Source of the DNA: Lineus longissimus
Lineage: Eukaryota > Nemertea > Pilidiophora > Heteronemertea > Lineidae
Direction of reading: 5' to 3'
DNA: 64,000 bases
Assembly (NCBI RefSeq): GCF_910592395.1
Contig: NC_088311.1
Span: 12,650,501 to 12,714,500, forward strand
Of the stretch, positions 40,531 to 51,206 are shown piece after piece (the first letter of the stretch is position 1; every line of letters begins with the position of its first letter). The position numbers and the translations under genes were made by a program. The notes under the pieces were generated by a model. That model was not told where the DNA came from. It ran no database searches and was given only the letters and a program-made list of their open reading frames with translations.

Positions 40531-40695
40531 TGTCTAGGTACGCCATTGGCTGCTACGCCATATACCATTTGCCATTACGCCATGGAATTGTTTCTGACGC
40601 CCCTCTCAAGATGGCTCCCAATAAATATGTTTATTGACATTGGTTGTCCACGTTAATCTATCGATTATATAGATTCAGATAGCAATCACCAAACA
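40531..40695 (+). repeat. Left LTR
   Basis: 165 bp from TGTCTAGG to CCAAACA, with an AATAAA signal near 40620. It is identical to the right LTR by base-by-base reading. Confidence 0.92.
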
Positions 40696-40713
40696 TGGTG
40701 GCAGCGGTTTAAA
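40696..40713 (+). promoter_or_regulatory. Primer-binding site candidate
   Basis: TGGTGGCAGCGGTTT begins directly after the left LTR. It starts TGG, complementary to a tRNA CCA end; the tRNA was not identified. Confidence 0.55.
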
Positions 40714-40759
40714 GACCCATGAACTCTAGAACAGGTACAATAGTTTAGTTTTGTCAAAA

Positions 40760-41074
40760 ATGGCAAAATTGAGCCCCCCAGAACCGTTTAAATTCGACAA
40801 ACCATCGCATTCGCAATGGCCCGAGTGGAAAAAGCGTTTCGAGCGCTACCGGTTGGTCGCGAAAGTCAACAAAGAAGACGGCTTAGTGCAGGTTTCTACC
40901 CTCATTTATGCCATGGGAAAGGAGGCTGAGAATGTCTTTGAGTCCTTTAAGCTTTCTGAGGAAGATCAGAAGAAAATTGACGTAGTTCTGGGCAAATTTC
41001 TGGGCAAATTTCAAATGTCATTCATGAACGTGCTGTGTTCAATCAACGCATACAAAAAGGTGATGAGACTGTAG
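40760..41074 (+). pseudogene. gag: Gypsy gag, N-terminal part (frame break at its end)
   Basis: From the ATG at 40760 the product begins MAKLSPPEPFKFDKP and contains WPEWKKRFERYR, typical of the gag of this invertebrate gypsy group. Near 41013-41030 the frame of the remaining gag-pol is entered by a shift. Two tandem copies of TGGGCAAATTTC (40989-41012) lie just before the break. The 12-bp duplication itself keeps frame, so an additional small deletion is needed to explain the shift. Confidence 0.7.
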
Positions 41075-43360
41075 AATCGTTTGTACGTGCATTGTACGAG
41101 ATGTCTGAGCACTGTGACTTTGGTACCACTCGAAATGACATGATCAGGGACAGGTTGGTCATCGGTATAAAAGACCGTGAAGTGTCGGAAGTTTTGCAAC
41201 TAAAAACGAAACTGACACTTGATGATGCAATCGAGACTGCTAGACAGTCTGAGCAGGTGACCACACAGATGGAGCAGCTGACACTTGGTGGAGCCAAGTC
41301 GACCGTTAGTGAGGTCAAACGTGGGGCCCGTGGTACCGGTATGCCCCAGGGTGGATTTCGTGGTGGACATCGTCGTGGGAGTCGTGGAAATCGTCATTCG
41401 TGGAGAGGCCAGCAACGTAATAATGATCGTGGAAACTACCAAGAGTACGACCCACAGCAAACGTGCGGAAAATGTGGGTATGGTCGCCACAAGTCAACCG
41501 AAACGTGTCCAGCACGGGACGCGTTATGTAATCGGTGTCACCAAAAGGGCCACTTCAAGAGTCGATGTAGGTCCAAAACGGTGAAGGAGGTCGTTGTTTC
41601 GCAATACGAGCCTGACGAGGAATATTTCTTAGGAAACGTCGGAATTCAAGATTCGAAACCGGGAGATGACTGGACGGTCAATCTCAAAATTCACGGAAAG
41701 TCAATCGCGTTCAAAATTGATACAGGCGCTGATGTTTCAATCATAAATAAAGATATTTATGAGTCGCTGAGGCCAAAACCCGCTTTGGTCCAGCCAAATG
41801 TTATTCTTGATAGTCCTGGGGGAAAGTTAGATACCCTGGGTACGTTTATCGCGCCTGTTGTGCATTGTGGTGTTCGATATAAGTTCAAAGTTTATGTCGT
41901 GTCAGGAGCTTCGAAAAGTTGCCTGATTAGCCGTAGTGTCGCCACTGGTCTTGGTCTAGTTCAGCGAGTCGAGGAAATCAAGGAATCTGTGTTTGGCGCA
42001 TGTGGTTTGATGAACTGTGACCCTGTGAAAATCAAGATACGCGATGATGCTGAGCCGTATAGCGTCAATTCTGCTAGAAAGATTGCGTTCCCTATACTAC
42101 CTAAGGTAAAGGCCGAAATTGAGCATGCGGCAGATGTGATTGAGTCTGTCACTGAGCCGACCCCGTGGTGCTGTCCGATTGTTCCTGTACCCAAAAAGGA
42201 TGGGTCGGTCAGAATTTGTGCAGATTTGAAAAAGTTGAATCAGGCTGTTCAACGTGAACGATATCAACTGCCAACCCTTGATGATGTTATCCACAAGTTG
42301 TCAGGAGCAACCGTCTTCACAACTCTTGACGCTTCTAGTGGATACTGGGCGGTGCCTCTTGACAAGGAGAGCCGCCTATTGACCACGTTCATAACTCCGA
42401 TGGGCAGATTTTGCTTCCGTCGTTTACCGTTTGGTGTCTCCTGTGCTAGTGAGATTTTTCAGCGAATTATGAACGATTTATTAGAGGGAACTGGTGCAAT
42501 TGTCTGGCAGGACGATATTCTAATTTACGGGAAAACCGTCGAGGAACACGATGCTATGCTAGACGCTGTCATGCAGCGCATTGAGAAATCTGGGTTAAAG
42601 CTGAACAAACCCAAATGTAAATTCCGAAAACCAAGCCTGAGATATGTAGGTCACAAATTCGATTCCAGCGGTGTTAGTCCTGACGAGGAAAAAGTGAAAG
42701 CGATCGCAGAGTTAGAGCCGCCGAGTGACGTTCCAGGAGTGCGACGTGTCCTCGGAATGATCAATTACCTGGGACGATATATTCCCAATTTAGCGACTGT
42801 CATAGCTCCGCTCAATGAGTTGTTACATCACGACAAAGTGTTTCAATGGGGACCGCCCCAGAGCGAAGCGTTCGAAAATGTCAAGGCCCTGATTTGCAGT
42901 GCCCCAGTCTTGGCATACTATGACGTCAACAAAGAGACAATTGTGAGCGCTGACGCGAGTAGTTACGGTATTGGAGGAATTCTGATGCAGCGACACGGCA
43001 CTGAACTCAAACCCGTAGCATTTTGTTCAAGAACGCTCAGCAAGGCTGAGCAAAATTACGCTCAGATTGAAAAAGAGTGTCTCGCGTCGGTGTGGACCTG
43101 TGAGAAATTTCGAAGATACTTACAGGGACTTGAATCATTTAGATTAGAAACTGACCATAAGCCTTTGGTACCCCTCATGAACACTCGTGATCTCGATCAA
43201 GTACCATTACGTTGTCAGAGACTATTGATGCGTCTCATGCCGTTCAGCTGTCAGGCTGAGCATGTGCCAGGTAAATACCTGGTAGTCGCGGATACGCTGT
43301 CGAGACAGCCATTGAAATGCGCAGATATCGGAAGTACCCCTGAACAGGACATTACTTTTT
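41035..43360 (+). pseudogene. pol: Gypsy gag-pol: zinc knuckles, protease, reverse transcriptase, RNase H (interrupted)
   Basis: Domain order: end of gag ([19 protein letters not shown]), two zinc-knuckle-like motifs ([15 protein letters not shown] and [14 protein letters not shown]), aspartic protease ([15 protein letters not shown]), reverse transcriptase with YQLPTLDDV and catalytic WQDDILIYG (two Asp), and RNase H ([14 protein letters not shown], then TDHKPLV). The frame ends a few codons after RNase H, where the HINE-like repeat begins at 43361. The stop codon lies at the first bases of that repeat. Integrase resumes after the insertion at 49308. All motifs of this part look intact. Confidence 0.88.
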
Positions 43361-43411
43361 AGCTCACCTCTTAGCAGAGGTGAGCTTATCCCATACCGTG
43401 GCGTCCGTCGT

Positions 43412-43446
<35 letters not shown>

Positions 43447-44494
43447 CGTCGTCGTCCGTCGTCCGTTAGCAGGGCACGTTTCGTAACTGTTAGAGCTATT
43501 GAGTTGAAACTTGGTACACATGTACCCTTATGTAATGACACCTTGGAGACCAAGTTTCGGTCCGATTCGTTTCATGGTTTGGCCACCAGGGGGCCAAACG
43601 TTAAAAGTGAAAATATGCAATATCTCCCTTAATAGTAGTCGGGAAATTTTGAAAAAAATATGGTAGGTACTTCTAGCAAAGGTGCATCATATATCCTCCG
43701 GGTTTTTGATTTGACCTCCTTTTCAAGGTCACAGAGGTCAAATGGTGTAAATTGGCCGTTAGGATGTAACGATGGCACGTTTCTAAACTGCAATGACTAT
43801 TGATACCAAATTTGGTACACATTTACCCCTTAGTCAGGTGATCTCAGGGACCGAAGTTTGGTCCAATATGATTCACCACTTGACCACCAGGGGGCAAGAT
43901 CCAAAAACCTTAAAAATGTGATTATTCCTTAACTTCTTGCCCGATTGCCACCAATTTGATATCATGGGTACATCTAACCACCATACAGTATATGTCACAC
44001 AGGTTTTTAATTTGACCTTCTTGTCAAGGTCACAGAGGTCAAATGGCGTAAATTCGCCGTCAGGCCGTAACTATGGCACGTTTCTTAACTGCAATGACTA
44101 TTTATCACAAATTAAGTACACATGTACCCCTTGGTCAGGTGATCTCAGGTACCGAAGTTTGGTGCAATCTGATTTGCCGTTTGGCCTCCAGGGAGGGGCC
44201 AAATCCTAAATTCTTCAAAATGCCATTATTCCTAGTAATGACTTGCCCGATTGGCACCAATTTTATATCATAGGTACATCTAATTCTAACAACCATTCAA
44301 TGTGTCACCCGGGTCTTCTTTGATTTGACCTACTTTTCAAGGTCACAGAGGTCGAATGTACTGTAAATTGGCCATTTTGGGGAAATTGTAATTGCTTGGA
44401 CCTACATCAAACCTAACACTACATGACACAATACCATGCTCTTTATCCATCTTTCCTCCACATGAGGTGAGCACAATGGCCCTGGCCATTTCAT
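43361..44494 (-). repeat. HINE/pearl-like repeat, copy 1
   Basis: About 1.13 kb. Read on the minus strand it begins AATGAAATGGCC, contains GCTCACCTC near the start, then three tandem units of about 290 bp, a (GAC)n microsatellite, and ends in a hairpin (AGCTCACCTCT...AGAGGTGAGCT, 43361-43386). The 5' GCTCACCTC is the inverted counterpart of the end hairpin, as in Helentron-type subterminal repeats. It is non-coding; open frames are translations of the GTC repeat. Confidence 0.75.
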
Positions 44495-45620
44495 AATTGA
44501 GAAGGTGCATTATAAGCGGCGTACGAAATACCGAAGCGGAGACAAAATGGCGGCATGTTGTTTACGCTATGTGCAATAATCTTGGAGCTCAATGACACTC
44601 AAGTACCCAATTTTCTGCTTAAAAAGTAGTCTGGTAGGCGATATTATCACTAGTTCGTTTTCAGTGGTAGTCATAAGGTCTTTAGGGACTAAATTCAGAA
44701 ATTAGTTCTTGAATATTTGGCGACATTTCTGTGAAAACGATATCGGAAGTGCATGCTCTGTTCGCGATGACATCGCCGATGTATTTTGAAGTGGAGAATT
44801 CCCACAGTATGTGCAGTGAATCGGCATGATTCTGTTCGCCTATTATGTTTTAGTTCTACGATTCTTTCAAGAGTAAAAAGTAGACATTCTAAGCAATACA
44901 ATAATGTCACTCCCATAAAAATTGATTGGAAATTGAGGGAGCTACGGCATTCTCTTCGGCAACTGGCAGCGCTGGAAAAATACATAGCATACTGTACAGT
45001 ACCAAATGGTACATTTTAAAAAGCGCTCATTGGACAACGTAGGGAATCACCAGAAATGACGTCATCGCTGGTCTAAATAGAAAACTACGGTGGCGCAGTA
45101 GAGCACAAGAAAAGGTTTAGCATTAACTTCGTCATGCAAGCTTCAGCAACAAAACGATTTCTCATGAATGATTTATTTGATCATCATCAGCTTGTTTCCC
45201 CTGATAGATAAAAAAATGATTTACAATTTCCATCAAAGTTGTCTATTTTGTGTATAGTCACATGTTATTTAGGGTACCCTGTTATTTAACTGGCAAGGAG
45301 CCAAGCAGTTTTGAATATTCGCGGGAAAATATTTCGTACTTGTAAACGAGGCTATGACAATGAGTATCCTCATTCATGGCATAAACTTCATGTTTCGGTA
45401 AATATTTTCATACGATGATTTCACCCGAATTGTGGTCAGGATTGAGGAATGAACAGTGGCATAATTATGTCAACCAAAAACATTGGTACCGTAGTGAACG
45501 CAAAAGGATATCAAATACCATGGAGCATGCCATTTTCATGCATAATGAACTAAACACCGGGACGATATTAATGATATTAACTCAGCTGAGCGCCAGGCCC
45601 TTGGGCCTCTTGTTCTCACT
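44495..45620. other. Internal sequence of the composite, non-coding
   Basis: No exon is seen. It contains one CRE palindrome (TGACGTCA) near 45057. Near 45585-45615 the phrase AGGCCCTTGGGCCT is a palindrome common in other invertebrate repeats. The left end of the piggyBac element was not found here. Confidence 0.4.
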
Positions 45621-47516
45621 TTACCTCCAGTATTGCACCTTTGAGTGCCAGTCTTTCCAACAGTTCTGATTTCCAGTTCCGATGCACAAGAATTTTTCAC
45701 AGTATGAACACCAAAAGACAGTCTTTCTCCTTGGAGGCAAGTCCTTGTATGCCCTATTTGGACTTTGGAGTCTAGCCCTTCTGTGCTTCTCACTACACAC
45801 AACACACCTATTATCCTGAGTAGCATGGGCAGGTCTCTCTACCACATGAAGTCCAACGTTTTGAAAACGCCTTTCCTCGTTCCCTCGTGCTGGCCGAACA
45901 GGGACGGGACGAACAAAGTCTCCCACAAGAAGGTTGCATAACTTCTCAACAAACTGCAGAAATGTTTGTGTCCTCATGCCATCCCTTTGATGTGGTCTAT
46001 AGAATCCAATGAGAACATAAGTATTGTAGGTGGCCCACATGAAAAACTTTATCATTAGGCGGCGAGGCCACTTGTAGTGGCGACGGCTTTTATGAAGTCT
46101 CGTCATCTGATCATTTTTGTCCGTCCCACCCATATACTTATTGTACATAACAACAGCTTTGGGGCTTGGCACTGCAACTCTCCTATGCTCTCTTGCATCA
46201 TACCTTTGAACATGCTCAGGAGGGTCACTAATGAACTGTGATGTTAGAAAGTAAATGGGCCTGCTATCCCGCCATGTGATGCAAGCAACCTCACCATTGT
46301 TCTTCATGATTGATTCTCCTCGGGCCATTTGATTTTTTTTCTTGATAATATCCTTTGGAAAGCCTGCCCTGTTTGTTTGTATGGTTCCCACATACCCTAT
46401 CCCACACTGCCTTTTCAAGTATTGAGCAAGTTCTATCCCTGAATAGTACCTGTCACAATAAACCCTGTAGTTCTGGTCAGTGAATGGCCAAAGGAGACGG
46501 ACAACAAGATTTCCTGTAACCCCCAAATTGTCAATAGCATTTGCATCATCACGGGCTCCAGTGTAGATTTCAGCATTACAAATGTATCCATTCTCACTGT
46601 CACAGACCAAGAATGACTTTATTCCCCACCTGACTGGCTTATCTTTTATGTACTGTCTAATCGACAACGAATTCTTGGTGGGAATCATCCCTTCATCCAG
46701 CGAAAGATCCTGCTCTGGTTTGTAGTAGTGTTGGAACTTTTCAAGCACTATATTGAAGATAGGCCTTGTCTTATAAATCTTGTCAGTCTTATCTAATTCA
46801 GGATCATCCTCATTTACACAGTGAAGGAATGACCAAATTGCAAGAAATCGATCACGTGTGAAGATCCTGTTGAAACCTGGGGTGATTGTTAGATCATTGT
46901 CCTTCTGCCGCCAATAATGTTCATACCTTGTCTTATGCACCAACATCTCAATAACAACCCTGCAACCAAAGAAAGCCTTCATTTCTTCCAGGGTGACAGG
47001 GTAATATGACTTTGCATAGTAATGGTCAGGCTTTGTTGCCTTCACACGGTTAGCCTGACGATTAGTTTCATCCACCAAAAGTTGCCACAGTTCTGGGGGC
47101 CAAAGTAATGAAAACCAGTCCAGAAAAGAACTTTGATCATCAGTGACATTATCAGGAATGTTCTTAGGCCCACAAGCTTCATTTGGACTAAAATCATCAT
47201 CAACAAACCCTGTATTATCATCAATCCACAAATAACGAGGAGCTGCAGCACGGTTCCCCCTATTGGCAGCACCTCTGGGACGACCCCCACCTCGACGACC
47301 TCTGAGACGGCCCCTATTTTGAGCAGGCTGTGGAGGCTGTGCATTATGTACTACAGGATCGTCAGAATCACTACTACCTGCATTGGCAGCTAAATCTGGC
47401 TCAGATTCACTTTCAAAGTCACTTTCATGACGATAGTCAGAGTCAATATCGTCCTCATCATCATCTAAATCTATCATGTCCCTTACCTCCTCTGCAGTCA
47501 GCCTCCTACGCGTCAT
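45621..47516 (-). CDS. Intact piggyBac transposase
   Basis: A 631-residue protein of the DDE_Tnp_1_7 (piggyBac) family, which cuts and pastes DNA at TTAA. The N-terminus is acidic (residues 15-55), then a basic Gly/Arg stretch with an AT-hook-like GRPRG (79-83). The catalytic Asp triad is visible as D274 (LSLDEGMIP), D355 (VYCDRYYSG) and D466 (GGTDKNDQM), spaced much like the known piggyBac triad. The C-terminal Cys-rich domain starts CVVCSEKH and ends FWCSYCEKFLCIG...CWKDWH. There are no stops or frameshifts. It shares the orientation of the flanking HINE-like repeats. Confidence 0.92.
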   Translation of the reverse strand: MTRRRLTAEEVRDMIDLDDDEDDIDSDYRHESDFESESEPDLAANAGSSDSDDPVVHNAQPPQPAQNRGRLRGRRGGGRPRGAANRGNRAAAPRYLWIDDNTGFVDDDFSPNEACGPKNIPDNVTDDQSSFLDWFSLLWPPELWQLLVDETNRQANRVKATKPDHYYAKSYYPVTLEEMKAFFGCRVVIEMLVHKTRYEHYWRQKDNDLTITPGFNRIFTRDRFLAIWSFLHCVNEDDPELDKTDKIYKTRPIFNIVLEKFQHYYKPEQDLSLDEGMIPTKNSLSIRQYIKDKPVRWGIKSFLVCDSENGYICNAEIYTGARDDANAIDNLGVTGNLVVRLLWPFTDQNYRVYCDRYYSGIELAQYLKRQCGIGYVGTIQTNRAGFPKDIIKKKNQMARGESIMKNNGEVACITWRDSRPIYFLTSQFISDPPEHVQRYDAREHRRVAVPSPKAVVMYNKYMGGTDKNDQMTRLHKSRRHYKWPRRLMIKFFMWATYNTYVLIGFYRPHQRDGMRTQTFLQFVEKLCNLLVGDFVRPVPVRPARGNEERRFQNVGLHVVERPAHATQDNRCVVCSEKHRRARLQSPNRAYKDLPPRRKTVFWCSYCEKFLCIGTGNQNCWKDWHSKVQYWR

Positions 47517-47707
47517 TTTTGGTCAAATTCCACGGAAAAACTTGCAAAATAATCGGAAGATATCACTTGCCGAAGAGCATATGAAAGCTGATCGCGGATT
47601 GGCCGAAATCACCGGTTAAAATAGCTTTGTTTACATGATACACGTGGTGGCCGGGAAACCGGCCTGGCGGGATATAGTAGAATAAAGTCATGGCCGGGAA
47701 ACAGGCC

Positions 47708-47727
47708 CCGCGGGTTCAAAGGGTTAA
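47708..47727 (-). repeat. piggyBac right terminus with TTAA target
   Basis: Read on the minus strand: TTAA followed by CCCTTTGAACCCGCGGG, the CCY(T)TT-type start of piggyBac ends. TTAA is at 47724-47727. Subterminal GGCCGGGAAAC repeats lie just inside (about 47650-47705). The matching left end was not found downstream of the transposase. Confidence 0.72.
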
Positions 47728-47818
47728 AAGGCGGACAATCCCTGTTGCCATGCAAGTGATTAGTTGTGCAGGCTATTGTACACAATAACTCCATTAATTT
47801 AGAAACAAGCAAACTTAC

Positions 47819-48067
47819 CATCTACTAAGAGTAGACGCATTTATCTCCATTTGTTGCAACCCAGTGTTGCCCATCACTCTGGGGTTGCCGACGATAACCT
47901 CTCTTATCTGTTTGTACTCTCTTGCCACCAGCGTCATTTGTTGGTTGATCTTATTGCCCTTCTTTACTGGAGATGGAAAGAGGTGACACAGCCTGATGAC
48001 AATGGCTTCCATATAGCGGTTTGCATCTGGTTTCACGGCTGGCGCAGCATTCGGACCAAGGAAAGCT
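47819..48067 (-). CDS. Exon-like segment of unknown gene captured within the composite
   Basis: On the minus strand an acceptor (TTTTTCAG) at 48068-48070 opens 249 bp of uninterrupted frame, closed by a consensus donor (GTAAGT) at 47813-47818. The peptide (AFLGPNAAPAVKPDANRYME, then LCHLFPSP and LVAREYKQIREVIVGNP, ending NASTLSRW) is well structured and conserved-looking, but I cannot name it. No partner exons lie nearby. It may derive from another transposon's gene or a host gene picked up with the piggyBac flank. Confidence 0.5.
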
Positions 48068-48179
48068 CTGAAAAACAACAAGCGTACATGTAGAATTGGT
48101 AAAGTCTGGCCCAACCTGGAAATATTGCTGACACATTTTAGGCTTTCTCTAGGTTGGCAGTGACTCAAAGTTTATTTTT

Positions 48180-48230
48180 AGCTCACCTCTTAGCAGAGGT
48201 GAGCTTATCCCATACCGTGGCGTCCGTCGT

Positions 48231-48268
<38 letters not shown>

Positions 48269-49307
48269 CGTCGTCCGTTAGCAGGGCACGTTTCGTAACT
48301 GTTAGAGCTATTGAGTTAAAACTTGGTACACATGTACCCTTATGTAATGACACCTTGGAGACCAAGTTTCGGTCCGATTCGTTTCATGGTTTGGCCACCA
48401 GGGGGCCAAACGTTAAAAGTGAAAATATGCAATATCTCCCCTAATAGTAGTCGGGAAATTTTGAAAAAAATATGGTAGTTACTTCTAGCAAAGGTGCATC
48501 ATATATCCTCCGGGTTTTTGATTTGCCCTCCTTTTCAAGGTCACAGAGGTCAAATAGTGCAAATTGGCCGTTAGGATGTAACGATGGCACGTTTCTAAAC
48601 TGCAATGACTATTGATCCCAAATTTGGTGCACATTTACCCCTTAGTCAGGTGATCTCAGGGACCGAAGTTTGGTCCAATATGATTCACCACTTGACCACC
48701 AGGGGGCAAAATCCAAAAACCTTAAAAATGTGATTATTCCTTAACTTCTTGCCCGATTGCCACCAATTTGATATCCTGGGTACATCTAACCACCATACAG
48801 TATATGTCACACAGGTTTTTAATTTGACCTTCTTTTCAAGGTCACAGAGGTCAAATGGCGTAAATTGGCCGTCAGGCCGTAACTATGGCACGTTTCTTAA
48901 CTGCAATGACTATTGATCACAAATTAAGTACACATGTACCCCTTGGTCAGGTGGTCTCAGGTACCGAAGTTTGGTGCGATCTGATTTGCTGTTTGGCCTC
49001 CAGGGAGGGGGCCAAATCCTAAATTCTTCAAAATGCCATTATTCCTAGTATTACTTGCCCGATTGGCACCAATTTTATATCATAGGTACATCTAATTCTA
49101 ACAACCATTCAATGTGTCATCCGGGTCTTCTTTGATTTGACCTACTTTTCAAGGTCACAGAGGTCGAATGTACTGTAAATTGGCCATTTTGGGGAAATTG
49201 TAATTGCTTGGACCTACATCAAACCTAACACTACATGACACAACACCATGCTCTTTATCCATCTTTCCTCCACATGAGGTGAGCACAATGGCCCTGGCCA
49301 TTTCATT
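48180..49307 (-). repeat. HINE/pearl-like repeat, copy 2
   Basis: Same layout and orientation as copy 1, and very similar in sequence apart from a (GTC)n length change and scattered substitutions. Its end at 49307 joins directly to the gypsy integrase frame. Confidence 0.78.
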
Positions 49308-50692
49308 ACGTGAATGCCGTTATCTCCGCAAAACCCATGACTGACCAGCGATTGGTCGAAATTCGCGAGGAAACAGCGCGTGATGAAGAACTGACTGAAG
49401 CCATGAAAATCACGCTTGAAGGCTGGCCACAACATAGCCGTAATGTGCCCGCCTCTGTACTTGAACTGTACAATGTTCGACATGGATTGTCGGTGTCCGA
49501 TGGACTATTGCTCATGGGTGATCGAATCGTTATTCCGCGGAAAATGAGGTCCGATATACTAGCCCGTATTCACGATGGACATCAGGGAGTGAATAAGTGC
49601 CGCGAGCGCGCGAATATGTCTGTATTCTGGCCAGGCATAAACTATGACATTCAATGCATAGTGAAGGAATGCGAACATTGCCAGATTCGCAGTCCCACAC
49701 AAAGACATGAGCCGATGATATCTACGCCTCAGCCAGATCGCCCCTGGCAGAAAATAGCAGCCGATTTCTGCGAAGTCGAGAAAGTGAAATACCTTGTGGT
49801 CATAGACTATTACTCGAAGTGGCTTGAGATAATCAAGATGAATGATACCCGAGCCGCTAGTGTGATTGCTAAGTACAAGACTCTGTTTGCTAGGTGGGGC
49901 GTGCCGCAAGAACATTTCTCTGATAACGGCCCGCCATTCGATTCAAACGCGTTCAAAGACTTTGCCAATGAATATGGCATAATGCTGACCACAAGTAGCC
50001 CGCATAATCCACAGGCCAATGGCCAAGCCGAAAGTGGAGTCGCTATCGCGGAAAGAATTCTGCCCCAGAATGATCCAGTGAAAGCACTGATGGTGTACAG
50101 GGCAACACCAGTTGTCTCAACAGGACATAGTCCTAGTCGTCTAATGATGGGACGTGAGATGAGTACAACATTGCCGATACTCTCAAAGACACTAGCACCT
50201 CATTGGCCTGATCGCGAAAGACTGTCAGAGAATGTAAAGAACACGCAAATGAACTATGAAAAACAGTACAATAGGAGGCATGGAGTTAGGCCTATGCCTG
50301 AACTAATGCCTGGTGATCGGGTCCGAGTCAAGTTGGACAATGAGTCCAAGTGGGGACAGCCCACTACCGTCGTTAGACAGCACGAAACCCCTCGATCATA
50401 TGTCGTGCAGTCACAGTCAGGAAGGGAGTATCGTCGAAATCGCCGCCATTTACAACTTCTCCCGAAGACAAATGGCAGCAACAGCAAGGACAAAGCTTCG
50501 GACTCGTCCGAGTCACAACCAGCCGTACCGGTACATACAAATGTACAGCCAAGTATACAGCCGAATCCAGTACGAGAAACCCCAGCGTCGACTCCGAGTA
50601 CGAATGCCGAATCGTCAATGTCACAACCAGTGACTACGAGATCCGGGAGGACTGTGAAGCCTCCAGGTTGGCAGAAAGACTTTGCGAAATAG
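49308..50692 (+). pseudogene. pol: Gypsy integrase (3' part of the interrupted pol)
   Basis: The frame opens at the junction and runs to 50690-50692. HHCC zinc finger: HDGHQGVNKC, then ECEHC. The catalytic core has Asp in AADFCEV, Asp in FSDNGPPF and Glu in GQAESG with the usual spacing. A C-terminal SH3-like domain (PGDRVRVKLDNESKWGQP, then SYVVQ and RRNRRHL) and a Pro/Ser-rich tail follow. It is intact but separated from the rest of pol by the insertion, so it has no start of its own. Confidence 0.88.
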
Positions 50693-51036
50693 ACGCTATA
50701 ACATTGACATTTTAGGCCTATTATATTTGGGTCATGCAACCGGCTGTGCTGGGTCGAAATACCCGTCGGTTTGCGGCAGGGGACGGGCAGTCTACCCCTA
50801 ACCTGCAGTGTAGGCTTTGCTTTGGAGAAAGAGTTCTTTTTGTATCTTTCATACTTGTATGTTGTGTGTGTTATTTTTGTGTGCCCGTTGTAATTTCTGA
50901 GTTTAAAAGAGTTGATAAGTTTGGTTGAGAGTTAACTGGTTTCAGTTTACCAGTGTGATTTTAGGACTTTTATTATACCAAAAATCTGGTATGTTATGAC
51001 ATTTAGTTTTCAAGCTTAAAAACTTTAAAGGGGAGA
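50693..51036. other. Gypsy 3' untranslated region with polypurine tract
   Basis: A short non-coding stretch between the integrase stop and the right LTR. AAAGGGGAGA at 51027-51036, directly before the LTR, is the likely polypurine tract. Confidence 0.65.
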
Positions 51037-51201
51037 TGTCTAGGTACGCCATTGGCTGCTACGCCATATACCATTTGCCATTACGCCATGGAATTGTTTC
51101 TGACGCCCCTCTCAAGATGGCTCCCAATAAATATGTTTATTGACATTGGTTGTCCACGTTAATCTATCGATTATATAGATTCAGATAGCAATCACCAAAC
51201 A
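51037..51201 (+). repeat. Right LTR
   Basis: 165 bp, identical to the left LTR. Confidence 0.92.
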
Positions 51202-51206
51202 TTAGC

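Larger units (their letters stand above)
43361..49307. mobile_element. Composite insertion: HINE-like repeat / piggyBac segment / HINE-like repeat
   Basis: Two repeats in the same orientation (43361-44494 and 48180-49307) enclose 3.7 kb containing the piggyBac transposase and an exon-like piece. The unit interrupts pol cleanly: the reading frame continues from one side to the other if exactly this interval is left out, and no target duplication is needed. Absence of a target duplication is a mark of rolling-circle (Helitron/Helentron) insertion. Initiation at the right repeat with read-through to the left terminator could have moved the whole unit at once. Two independent events plus rearrangement is the alternative. 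Confidence 0.62.
40531..51201 (+). mobile_element. Ty3/gypsy LTR retrotransposon with a nested 5.95-kb insertion
   Basis: Identical 165-bp LTRs (TG...CA) bound gag, protease, reverse transcriptase, RNase H and integrase in Ty3/gypsy order. A primer-binding-like site follows the left LTR and a purine tract precedes the right one. Flanks TTGGC (40526-40530) and TTAGC (51202-51206) are a target duplication with one difference. A composite insertion occupies 43361-49307. Without it the element is about 4.7 kb. LTR identity indicates a recent insertion, yet gag carries a frame break. Confidence 0.9.

Noticed and set aside
43222-43521. Open frames with poly-Asp or poly-Arg runs over 43.2-43.5, 48.15-48.45 and 55.4-55.7 kb
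   Set aside because: They are translations of the (GTC)n/(GAC)n microsatellite inside the HINE-like repeats and appear at the same place in every copy.
43351-49312. CATTAC as a target duplication of the composite insertion
   Set aside because: CATTAC is present on both sides, but joining at it puts pol out of frame with an immediate stop, whereas taking 43361-49307 as the insert leaves the frame continuous. The CATT on the right is also the family's own end, as seen in copy 3.
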